A stretch of 64,000 nt of DNA, from positions 62,001-126,000 of the forward strand of contig CBDFHJ010000007.1 in NCBI GenBank assembly GCA_965247635.1, read 5' to 3'. The DNA is from CBDFHJ01 sp965247635 (GTDB lineage: Bacteria; Chloroflexota; Dehalococcoidia; Lucifugimonadales; Australimonadaceae). Below the pieces are notes generated by a model that was not told where the DNA came from, did no database searches, and saw nothing but the letters and a program-made list of their open reading frames with translations. The position numbers were made by a program, and so were the translations under genes. Each line of letters begins with the position of its first letter. Position 1 is the stretch's first letter. Positions 9,002 through 16,283 of the stretch are shown piece after piece.

Positions 9002-10300
9002 CTAGGACTCGCCAGACTTCTTTAGCCCCACAAAAGGCCACTCGCCGGCGTACCGGGCCTTCCTGCCCAGCTCCTCCTCGATACGAAGCAGCCGGTTGTA
9101 CTTGGCCACGCGATCGCTGCGAGCAGGAGCCCCTGTCTTGATCTGTCCGGCGCCCGTGCCCACCGCCAGGTCGGCGATGGTGGTGTCCTCCGTCTCGCCC
9201 GAGCGGTGGCTGATGACGGCGCTCCAGCCCGCCCGCTGGGTCATCTCCACGGCCGCCAGGGTCTCGGTCAACGAGCCGATCTGGTTCGGTTTGATGAGCA
9301 CGGCGTTGGCGGCTCGCCGATCAATACCCTGTTGAATGCGCACGATAGCTGTGGTGAACAGGTCGTCGCCCACCAGCTGAACACGTCCGCCGAGCTTCGC
9401 GGTCAGCTCCCGCCAGCCCTCCCAATCGTCCTCAGCCAGGCCGTCCTCGATGCTGGCGATAGGGTAGCGTTCGACCCAGCGCTGGTAGAGGGCGATCATT
9501 TCCGCGCTGCTCAGCGTGGTGCCTTCCCGTTCAAGCACATAGTGTCCATCGTGGTACAGCTCAGTCGCCGCCGGGTCCAGGGCCAAGTAGCAGTGGACCC
9601 CCGCCTGGTAGCCTGCGACCTCAATGGCCTCCAAAATCACTTTTATGGCTGCCTCGTTGGACGGCAGCGACGGCGCGAAGCCTCCCTCATCCCCCATATT
9701 GGTAGAGAGGCCCTTACCTTCCAGCACTTGCTTCAGGGCGTGGTACACCTCGGCGCCACACCGGAGCGCCTCGTGGAAGGTGTCGAACCCCGCGGGCATA
9801 ACCATGAATTCCTGGAAGTCGATGGAACCCATGGCGTGGGCCCCGCCGTTCAGGATGTTGAGCATGGGTGTGGGGAGCAACACCGCCTCCTCACCTCCCA
9901 GAGACCGGTACAGCGGCAACCCGGCGCTCTGGGCCGCGGCCTTGGCCACCGCCAAGGAAACCCCCAGGATGGCGTTGGCCCCCAGGTTGGACTTATTGGA
10001 CGTGCCGTCCAGCTCACACATGCGCTCGTCCACGGCGCGCTGGTCCGCGGCTTCCATGCCCGCCAGGGCCGGTGCAAGCACCTTTTCCACGTTGGCGACC
10101 GCTTTGAGCACCCCCTTCCCGTGGTGCCTACGCGCATCGCCGTCGCGGAGCGCCAGGGCCTCGTGGCTCCCCGTGCTAGCGCCCGAGGGCACCGCCGCCT
10201 GTCCGATCGCGCCGTCTTCCAGCGCGACCACCACCTCGACGGTAGGCTCGCCACGGGAGTCGTAGACCTCCCGGGCGTGCACGTTGCGGATGCGGGACAT
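9002..10300 (-). CDS. eno: Enolase (phosphopyruvate hydratase)
   Basis: 432 residues, the normal length. Catalyses 2-phosphoglycerate to phosphoenolpyruvate in glycolysis, in the cytoplasm, with Mg2+. Key elements are visible in order: REVYDSRGEPTVEV at the N-terminus, SGASTG loop, GDEGGFAP with the catalytic Glu, LALDPAATE (metal Asp), IEDGLAEDDW (metal Glu), GDDLFTT (metal Asp), LIKPNQIGSLTET (catalytic Lys) and SHRSGETED. The metal Asp motif is DPAATE rather than the more usual DVAASE. pfkA lies 10 kb away, so glycolytic genes are not in one operon. Confidence 0.98.
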   Translation of the reverse strand: MSRIRNVHAREVYDSRGEPTVEVVVALEDGAIGQAAVPSGASTGSHEALALRDGDARRHHGKGVLKAVANVEKVLAPALAGMEAADQRAVDERMCELDGTSNKSNLGANAILGVSLAVAKAAAQSAGLPLYRSLGGEEAVLLPTPMLNILNGGAHAMGSIDFQEFMVMPAGFDTFHEALRCGAEVYHALKQVLEGKGLSTNMGDEGGFAPSLPSNEAAIKVILEAIEVAGYQAGVHCYLALDPAATELYHDGHYVLEREGTTLSSAEMIALYQRWVERYPIASIEDGLAEDDWEGWRELTAKLGGRVQLVGDDLFTTAIVRIQQGIDRRAANAVLIKPNQIGSLTETLAAVEMTQRAGWSAVISHRSGETEDTTIADLAVGTGAGQIKTGAPARSDRVAKYNRLLRIEEELGRKARYAGEWPFVGLKKSGES

Positions 10301-10371
10301 CGCTTCTCCTCACGGGGGCCTCGGACTGAGAGGCAGGACGACTATCAAGCCCAGAGTAGTCCAGCCACCGC

Positions 10372-10905
10372 TTAGGCCACCCTACGCTGGGCGGCGGCTA
10401 TTGCCAGCTCTACCGCCTCAGCGGGCGAGGTGGCAATTGCGACATGGGCAGCCAGGTCATCTCGCTGGGGCAGCTCCCACGTCCCTAGCCCAACCACCGG
10501 GATACCATCGGCCAGGGCGTGGCCGATCTCCGAGAGGGTGCCGTAGGCGCCGTGGAGGGCAATCACGGCTCTGCCGCTCTTGACCACGGCGGCGTTCCGA
10601 GCGTACCCCATGCCGGTGCATACAGGGATGTCCACGTAGGGATTGGCCTCGCTCGGATCACTGCCTGGCAGGATTCCGACGGTGGTCTCCCCCGCCGACT
10701 TCGCCCCCTTACAGGCCGCTTCCATCACTCCACCCAGGCCGCCGCAGACCACCACCGCGTCGTGCTCGGCAAGCTCCCGGCCGACCTGTTCCGCCGCTTG
10801 AAGCACCTCGGGAGGTGGCGCGCTGCCGCCGATAACCGAGATAAGCAGACGGGCCTGCCTCTGCTTTGAGGACGGCGCTGGCATGGGGCCTGGAGTGGTC
10901 GCCAC
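10372..10905 (-). CDS. LOG/TIGR00725-family Rossmann nucleotide-binding protein
   Basis: 177 residues. The motifs VIGGS, VCGGLGGVMEAACKGA, GILPG, ARNAAVV and GAYGTLSEIG follow the order seen in the TIGR00725 branch of the lysine-decarboxylase-like (LOG) superfamily. LOG enzymes release nucleobases from nucleoside 5'-monophosphates, but the PGGxGTxxE signature is altered here to HGAYGTLSE. Activity is therefore uncertain, and a nucleotide-sensing or binding role is possible. Upstream of eno in the same direction with 71 bp between, so possibly co-transcribed. Confidence 0.85.
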   Translation of the reverse strand: MATTPGPMPAPSSKQRQARLLISVIGGSAPPPEVLQAAEQVGRELAEHDAVVVCGGLGGVMEAACKGAKSAGETTVGILPGSDPSEANPYVDIPVCTGMGYARNAAVVKSGRAVIALHGAYGTLSEIGHALADGIPVVGLGTWELPQRDDLAAHVAIATSPAEAVELAIAAAQRRVA

Positions 10906-11131
10906 CGGAGGTTCAGCCTCACTCGGTCACCTGGGACGGTGAGCAGTTTAGCACCGGCACTCGGCACTCGCTAGAGCACCGCGAGGCATAGGTGTTTGCC
11001 AAAGGGGCGGAGCGGCTTGTGGCGGAAAGCGCGGCCAGCGCATAATAGGCCGAACGCTCCGGGAGAGACTCCTCAGTTGTCCGCCAAAGGGGGACTCCTT
11101 AGGAATGACAAAGTGAAGAGCCCTCCGATAC

Positions 11132-11165
11132 GCCCCGGTGAATCGGGGCTATCGAGAGTCTCGAT
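11132..11165. repeat. Two small palindromes in the 10906-11226 gap
   Basis: GCCCCGGTGAATCGGGGC (11132-11149) and ATCGAGAGTCTCGAT (11151-11165) lie side by side just upstream of nfo. A nearby GGAATGACAAAGTGAAG (11102-11118) resembles the arm of the larger repeat at 15307-15403. I see no gene in this gap; it looks like a landing zone for dispersed palindromic repeats. Confidence 0.6.
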
Positions 11166-11226
11166 GAGTGGAACATCATCGGACAAAATGACGGGGTATG
11201 AGGGTTAGGCGAGAGGAGGAGAGACC

Positions 11227-12084
11227 ATGCGCCTAGGCGCTCACGTTTCGGCAGCCGGCAGCCTGGACCTGGCGGTCGACCGCGCGGTGGAGATCGGGGC
11301 CGAGACGGCGCAGATCTTCGCATCGTCGAACCAGCGCTGGGAGTTCAAGCCGCTGGACGAGAAGCTGACCGCTGCCTTCAAGACGAAGGCGCTGGAGAAT
11401 GGCGTCGGCCCCAACGTGCTCCACGGCATCTACTTGATAAGCCTGGGCACCGAGAACCCGGAGAACCTCCGAAAGGGGGTGCAGTCGCTGGTGAACTACG
11501 TGAACGCCGCCCACGATCTGGGCATGCTAGGCGTCATCTTCCATTTGGGGAGTCACAAGGGGCTGGGATTCGAGGCGGTGTTCCGGCAGGTCGTCGAGTC
11601 CATGAACCGCGTCCTGGACAACTCCCCCGACGATACGCTCCTCATCATGGAGAACAGCGCCGGCATGGGCAACCACATCGGCTCGAAGTTCAGCGAGCTG
11701 GGCGCGGTCCTGCGGGAGCTGGCCTCTCCCCGCGTGCAAATCTGCCTGGACACCCAGCACTCCTTCGCCGCCGGGTACGACCTCGGCACCCCTGAAGGCG
11801 TCGCCAAGGCCATGGAGGAGTTCGACCAGCAGATCGGCCTGGAGCACCTGGTGGCCGTCCACTGCAACGACTCCAAGCGCGAGTTGGGCGTCGGCGTGGA
11901 CCGGCACGAGAACATCGGCGAAGGGTACATGGGCCTGGGGGCCTTCGACGCCATCTTCGCTCACCCTGCCTTCCGAGACGTGCCGTTCTACCTAGAGGTG
12001 CCAGGGTTCGAGGGGAAGGGCCCTGACAAGCGGAACATGGACATCGTTAAAGGCATCCGCGAGAAGCTGGCCATCCCCGGCTAG
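11227..12084 (+). CDS. nfo: Deoxyribonuclease IV (endonuclease IV, AP endonuclease)
   Basis: 285 residues, a TIM-barrel AP endonuclease of the Nfo family that cuts DNA 5' of abasic sites in base-excision repair. The zinc-ligand motifs are all present: GAHVSAAGS at the N-terminus, HGIYL, HLGSHKG, IMENSAG, CLDTQHSFAAGYD, HCNDSK, DRHENIGEG and YLEVPG. A strong AGGAGGAG ribosome site lies seven bases before the ATG. It stands alone, without an obvious partner gene. Confidence 0.97.
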   Translation: MRLGAHVSAAGSLDLAVDRAVEIGAETAQIFASSNQRWEFKPLDEKLTAAFKTKALENGVGPNVLHGIYLISLGTENPENLRKGVQSLVNYVNAAHDLGMLGVIFHLGSHKGLGFEAVFRQVVESMNRVLDNSPDDTLLIMENSAGMGNHIGSKFSELGAVLRELASPRVQICLDTQHSFAAGYDLGTPEGVAKAMEEFDQQIGLEHLVAVHCNDSKRELGVGVDRHENIGEGYMGLGAFDAIFAHPAFRDVPFYLEVPGFEGKGPDKRNMDIVKGIREKLAIPG

Positions 12085-12103
12085 GGCAGGCAGCCGAAAC
12101 TAA

Positions 12104-12192
12104 AGCCCGCGCCAGGGTGGCGCCCTGTCCCCCGACAGGTCGGGGAGACTCTCGACAAAGTCGGAGATCTTATCGAAGGGACAGCGCGGGCT
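12104..12192. repeat. Compound hairpin repeat downstream of nfo
   Basis: Outer arms AGCCCGCGC (12104-12112) and GCGCGGGCT (12184-12192) enclose CTGTCCC/GGGACAG. Inside are two small palindromes, TCCCCCGACAGGTCGGGGA (12128-12146) and TCTCGACAAAGTCGGAGA (12150-12167). There is no T-run, so this is more likely a mobile palindromic repeat than a plain terminator. A half repeat GAGCTTGTCGAAGCACGAA follows near 12269. Confidence 0.65.
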
Positions 12193-12334
12193 AGGCCGAG
12201 ACCATATCCTTTCCGTTCGCGCTGTCCGCCACCTTAAAACGGACTGGTGCGGACTCCGCCTCTACGGAGAGCTTGTCGAAGCACGAAGCCCTATTTTTCA
12301 GAGCCTTTAGGGTTGGCAGAGGGGATGGAAGCCT

Positions 12335-12700
12335 ATGCGCCGCAGCGAGTTCGAGGAGCTGGTGCGCCGCGCTCTGGCGGAGCTGCCCGACGCCTTCTTA
12401 GACCAGCTCGACAACGTGGACGTGCTGGTGCGGCGCTGGCCGACCTCACGGCAGCGCGCCACCAACGACCTCGGGCCGGACGAGACGCTGCTCGGCCTCT
12501 ACGAGGGCGTGCCGCAAACGGACCGCGCCGGCTACAACCTGGTGCTGCCCGATACCATCACCCTCTTTCAGGGGCCAATCGAGGAGGCCTGCGAGACCCC
12601 TCAAGAGATCATGGACCAGGTCCGCGCCACGGTGGTCCACGAGGTCGCGCACCACTTCGGCATCAGTGACGAGGAGCTTGAGGAGTGGGACGTGGCGTAA
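12335..12700 (+). CDS. Small zincin-like metallopeptidase (PF06262 type)
   Basis: 121 residues, typical for this minimal metallopeptidase family. The zinc site is VVHEVAHHFGISDEEL near the C-terminus (HExxH plus downstream acidic residues). The body carries the family's TLLGLYEG and ITLFQGPI strands. GGAAG precedes the ATG. Natural substrates of the family are unknown and the protein is cytoplasmic (no signal peptide). It converges on secF, with 16 bp between stops. Confidence 0.9.
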   Translation: MRRSEFEELVRRALAELPDAFLDQLDNVDVLVRRWPTSRQRATNDLGPDETLLGLYEGVPQTDRAGYNLVLPDTITLFQGPIEEACETPQEIMDQVRATVVHEVAHHFGISDEELEEWDVA

Positions 12701-12716
12701 GGGGGTCTCGCCTTTG

Positions 12717-13697
12717 TTACTGGCCCGACGGCACCAAAGGCAGGCGGCGCAGCGCCCGGCCCAGCTCGCCCGTCTCCCAGGCCACCAGCATGAGGCTGGC
12801 GACGAAGATGGAGCTGTAGGTGCCCACGATAACTCCGGTGAGCAGGACCAGCAGCAGCGGTTGAATGGTCGGCCCGCCGAACAACAGCAGCGCCACTATC
12901 ACCATCAGCAGCGTGAGCGACGTGTTGAGGGAGCGGCCCACCGTTTCCCGCACGCTGAGGTTCACCAGCTCCACCAAGGTGGCGCCGGGGTGCCGCATGA
13001 CGTTCTCCCGGATCCGGTCGAACACCACGATGGTGTCGTTGACGCTATAGCCGATGACCGCGAGCACGCCGATGATGAACATGGAGTTTACCTCCATCTC
13101 CACGGCCCTGCCCAGGAACGAGAAGACCCCCAGCACCACGATCACGTCGTGGACCAAGGCCACGATGGCCACCGTGCCATAGCGGAAGGGACTGGGAACA
13201 CGGCGAAAGGCCCAGCTGACATAGAACAGGATTGCCACGGAGGCCAGGATGATGGCGATGATGGAGGCGCGGACCGTTTCCGCGCCCACCACGGCCGATA
13301 TGGCGTCGAAGCCTTGTATATCCACGGGACTCAGGGTGCCCAGGGCATCCTCCAGCTGCCGCCGGCCACCCGAGTCTATGACGTTGCCCTCGCTGTCCAG
13401 CACCTCTACTCGCAATTCGCCGAGGCGGATGAAGAAGCTGTTGCCGCCCATCGACTGTACGATGCTGCCCTCGTGGCCTACGGACTGCACCTGCAGCCTC
13501 ACCCGCTCCGTGGAGACCGCATCGTCGAACTGCACCGTCATGGCGGTACCGCCCGTGAAGTCGATGCCGGGACGAAGGCTCGACCCCAACGACGACCCCA
13601 GCCCGGGGACCAGCGGGCCTATCAATGCCACAAGCGAAGGGATCACCATCAACGCCGAGATAAGAAAGAACCAGCGGCGGTATCGGACGATGTTCAT
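12717..13697 (-). CDS. secF: Protein translocase subunit SecF
   Basis: 326 residues, inner-membrane partner of SecD that uses the proton gradient to pull secreted proteins through SecYEG. It has the expected first helix, a periplasmic domain opened by GIDFTGGTAMTVQF, and a C-terminal bundle with GYSVNDTIVVFDRIREN. The start overlaps the secD stop by four bases (ATGA), so the pair is translationally coupled. SecDF suits this genome's many lipoproteins. Confidence 0.97.
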   Translation of the reverse strand: MNIVRYRRWFFLISALMVIPSLVALIGPLVPGLGSSLGSSLRPGIDFTGGTAMTVQFDDAVSTERVRLQVQSVGHEGSIVQSMGGNSFFIRLGELRVEVLDSEGNVIDSGGRRQLEDALGTLSPVDIQGFDAISAVVGAETVRASIIAIILASVAILFYVSWAFRRVPSPFRYGTVAIVALVHDVIVVLGVFSFLGRAVEMEVNSMFIIGVLAVIGYSVNDTIVVFDRIRENVMRHPGATLVELVNLSVRETVGRSLNTSLTLLMVIVALLLFGGPTIQPLLLVLLTGVIVGTYSSIFVASLMLVAWETGELGRALRRLPLVPSGQ

Positions 13698-15100
13698 GGC
13701 GGCCCCCGCTCCGACAGGGGCTGGGTTTGGTGTTCCGCCGACCGTCCTTGCCGTGGCAGCGACTCAGGGGTGAAGAGGCGAGGACGCCGCTGCAGTGGGG
13801 TACCGGCCAGTAGCGCCAGTAAGTTTCTGCTGATGACGACCGCGGTAAACATGCTGGTGACCACGCCCACGAACAGCACCACGGCGAAGCTGGTGACCGT
13901 CGAAGCGGCGAACTGGGTGCCAAACCAGTAGATGACGACGGCAATGATGAGCGTGGAGATGTTGCCGTCGCGGATGGACGGCCAAGCGCGCTGGAAGCCC
14001 ACCTGAATGGCGAAGCTCAAGGTCCGGCCGATGCGGATCTCCTCCTTCATCCGTTCAAAGATGAGGATATTGGCGTCTACCGCCATACCCAAGGAAAGGA
14101 TCAAGCCAGCGACGCCCGCCAGGGTCATGGTGACTGGCACCAGCTTGAACACCGCTAGGACGATGGCGGTGTAGCAGGCCAGTGCCGCCGCCGCCACGAC
14201 TCCCGCGCCCCGATAGTAGGCGGCCATGAAAAAGATGACCAGCGCCAGACCGACGAGCCCGGCGACCAAGCTGTCTTCCAGGGAGCCGCTGCCTAAGGAG
14301 GCGTCCACGACCCGCTCGGTGAGCACGGTCATACCGATGGGCAAGCGGCCGGACTCAATCTGGATGGCCAGGTCGCGGACCTGTTCCGAGGTGAATCGGC
14401 CGCTGATCTGACCGTTGCCCGCCAGGATGGGCGATCGAATACTCGCGGAGACCAGCGTTATATTGTCAAGAACATACGCCATCTCGTCTGGGCTATCGGT
14501 AGCGTTGGTGTTGAAGATGCGCGTCGTGAGCTCCGCGAAGGTGCGCGCGGCCCCACGACGCAGCTCAAACAGCAGGACAGGCTCGCCCAGCGTGCCTTGA
14601 CCCGCGGACGCGTTCGCGATGTCCTCACCGGTGAGGCCGGTTTCGCGGTCCTCGAACTGGCTGCAGACGACGTCGGCGCACACCCGTTCCACTACTTTGA
14701 GGCTGGCCGTCTGACCGATGAGGCGTTTGGCCCGTTCCACGTCCTCCAGGCCGGGAAGCTGGATCAGCACGCGGTCGGTGCCGAGCTGTTGGACCTCCGG
14801 CTCGCTGGCGCCCAGGTTGTCCACCCGGCGGCGGATGTTTTTAACCAGCCCCTCCATCTGGTCCGCGGTAGGCTTGGTCTCTTCGTCGCCGGCCTGATAG
14901 ATAAGCAGGGTGCCGCCCGCCAGGTCCAGCCCCAACTGAAGGCCCAGGATCTCGCCGGACCCGCGCTCGAAGCTTCCGCCCAGGAAGTTGATGTCGATCC
15001 GCTGCACCGACAGCGCAGCCACCGACGTCCCCACGATGATGGTGACCAGCAGGAGCGCACGCCAGTTGATGCGTCTAATTCGTCGCAGCACAGTCGGCAC
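13694..15100 (-). CDS. secD: Protein translocase subunit SecD
   Basis: 468 residues. Contains GLDLAGGTLLIYQ at the start of the periplasmic domain, then RVDNLGASEPEVQ and the transmembrane motif GMAVDANILIFERMKEE. The GTG at 15100 is the most upstream reasonable start and gives a normal N-terminal helix (ALLLVTIIVGTSVAAL). At 468 residues it is of the shorter type found in Gram-positives and Chloroflexota. Works with SecF, encoded immediately downstream with a 4-bp overlap. Confidence 0.97.
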   Translation of the reverse strand: MPTVLRRIRRINWRALLLVTIIVGTSVAALSVQRIDINFLGGSFERGSGEILGLQLGLDLAGGTLLIYQAGDEETKPTADQMEGLVKNIRRRVDNLGASEPEVQQLGTDRVLIQLPGLEDVERAKRLIGQTASLKVVERVCADVVCSQFEDRETGLTGEDIANASAGQGTLGEPVLLFELRRGAARTFAELTTRIFNTNATDSPDEMAYVLDNITLVSASIRSPILAGNGQISGRFTSEQVRDLAIQIESGRLPIGMTVLTERVVDASLGSGSLEDSLVAGLVGLALVIFFMAAYYRGAGVVAAAALACYTAIVLAVFKLVPVTMTLAGVAGLILSLGMAVDANILIFERMKEEIRIGRTLSFAIQVGFQRAWPSIRDGNISTLIIAVVIYWFGTQFAASTVTSFAVVLFVGVVTSMFTAVVISRNLLALLAGTPLQRRPRLFTPESLPRQGRSAEHQTQPLSERGPP

Positions 15101-15306
15101 CTAGGCCATGATGGGAGTAGCCGCGTATCCGGGGAGCCGTCTCACGCTAAGGATACGGCTATTGGGCCGTTTCTGCGAGCGTCCCCGACCAGCACCCTGG
15201 GCACACGAAAGGCGATTCTATCACGCTGACGTCTGCGCGGGAACCGAACGCCGAAGCACTTTGCCCCAGGTGCTGACTCTGAGGAGTCCCGACGTGCGTT
15301 ACCCGG

Positions 15307-15403
15307 TTGTCATTCCGAGTCCCGCCATAGTCGAGACGAGGAATCTGGTCCCGAGGAGCGAAGACGAGATTCCTCCCCCGATGAGTCGGGGTCGGAATGA
15401 CAA
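15307..15403. repeat. 97-bp interrupted palindrome
   Basis: Outer arms TTGTCATTCCGA (15307-15318) and TCGGAATGACAA (15392-15403) are exact inverted copies. Inside lie GAGGAATCT/AGATTCCTC-type arms and TCCCCCGATGAGTCGGGG (15374-15391). A half repeat with AGAATGACAGAAAGTGAAGG follows near 15450. Lies in the 415-bp gap between def and secD, which otherwise shows no gene. Confidence 0.75.
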
Positions 15404-15515
15404 GGATACCCCGCTTATCACTCCAAGTCCGCCGCAGACAGACTCCTTCAGAATGACAGAAAGTGAAGGGCGCAGGGTGGCAGAAAGTAATGTCACATAA
15501 GAAACATGGATGAAG

Positions 15516-16067
15516 CTACGACCCGCTCCCGGCGCTTGCCTCAGATCCCGGTTCTTTGTCTCCTTCGTCCCGTTTAAGCTCGTACAGGTCCTCCGGCTTG
15601 CGTAGGTGGTCAATGTAGGCCACGCCGTCCAGATGGTCCGTCTCGTGCTCCAGAACCTGGGCCAGCAGGTCGGTAGCGCCCTTCAGCGTTACCCTGTTCC
15701 CCTCTCGGTCCAGCGCCGTGGCCCATACCCGCTCTGACCGTAGGATGTCACCCTGGTAGCCGGGCAGGCTCAGACACCCCTCAGAGACCTCTCGCTGTCC
15801 CTCTCGGCGGGTGATCCTGGGGTTCACCAGCACCCACGGCAGTGCGTCTTCGTCGGGCCGATTGATGATGCAGACGCGGTAGCGAGAACCCACCTGGTTG
15901 GCCGCGATTCCCACGCCGTTGTAGTGGCGCATGGACTCGACCATTTCGTCGATGAGTTGTTGGATCGTGGGGTCGCTTACATCCCGCGCCTTCACCGACA
16001 CCGCCTTGGTGCGGAGGATCTGATCTGGCAGATAACGCATGGGCCGGATCGCCATTGTTCTCGTCAC
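15516..16067 (-). CDS. def: Peptide deformylase
   Basis: 183 residues. Removes the formyl group from the N-terminal Met of new proteins, using Fe2+ or Zn2+. All three family motifs are present: GVGIAANQVG, EGCLSLPG (metal Cys) and LEHETDHLDG (the two metal His plus catalytic Glu). The upstream GTG at 16067 is used here; ATG at 16055 (MAIRPMRY), preceded by GGTGACGAGA, is an equally good start. The C-terminal 25 residues are a charged, Ser/Gly-rich tail not needed for the fold. Same direction as priA but separated by a repeat. Confidence 0.96.
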   Translation of the reverse strand: MTRTMAIRPMRYLPDQILRTKAVSVKARDVSDPTIQQLIDEMVESMRHYNGVGIAANQVGSRYRVCIINRPDEDALPWVLVNPRITRREGQREVSEGCLSLPGYQGDILRSERVWATALDREGNRVTLKGATDLLAQVLEHETDHLDGVAYIDHLRKPEDLYELKRDEGDKEPGSEASAGSGS

Positions 16068-16105
16068 CAGCTACCGAGGTCGGCGCGAAGTATAGCAGGA
16101 CGTGT

Positions 16106-16276
16106 CCTGCACCTACTTGCGGGGTCCCGACCGTTCATTACGACGTAGCGCCGTGAAGCCCTCGCCGGATCGCTTCCAGATAGCGAGGGGAGACCAAAAG
16201 GCGGAGAGGGGAAACGCCATCGGACGCAGTCCGGAGAGGGTGGGTCGGTGGGTAAAACCACTCGGGGGTGGGGTCC
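16106..16276. repeat. Dispersed intergenic repeat, copy R1
   Basis: Shares with 19316-19510 the ordered blocks GCACCTACTTGCGG, AAGCCCTCGCCGGA, GGACGCAGTCCGG, GGTGGGTAAAA and GGTGGGGTC. It fills the gap between priA and def. A third copy at 26188 has only the first blocks. Confidence 0.7.
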
Positions 16277-16283
16277 GCCCAAA

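Noticed and set aside
9206..10375. Long open frame (389 codons) opposite eno
   Set aside because: It lies entirely across enolase on the other strand and its protein is Arg/His/Gly-rich without any family features. High GC makes such shadows.
12666..13931. 421-codon frame opposite secF and the end of secD
   Set aside because: Low-complexity His/Gln/Asp-rich product, complementary to well-supported secF and secD.
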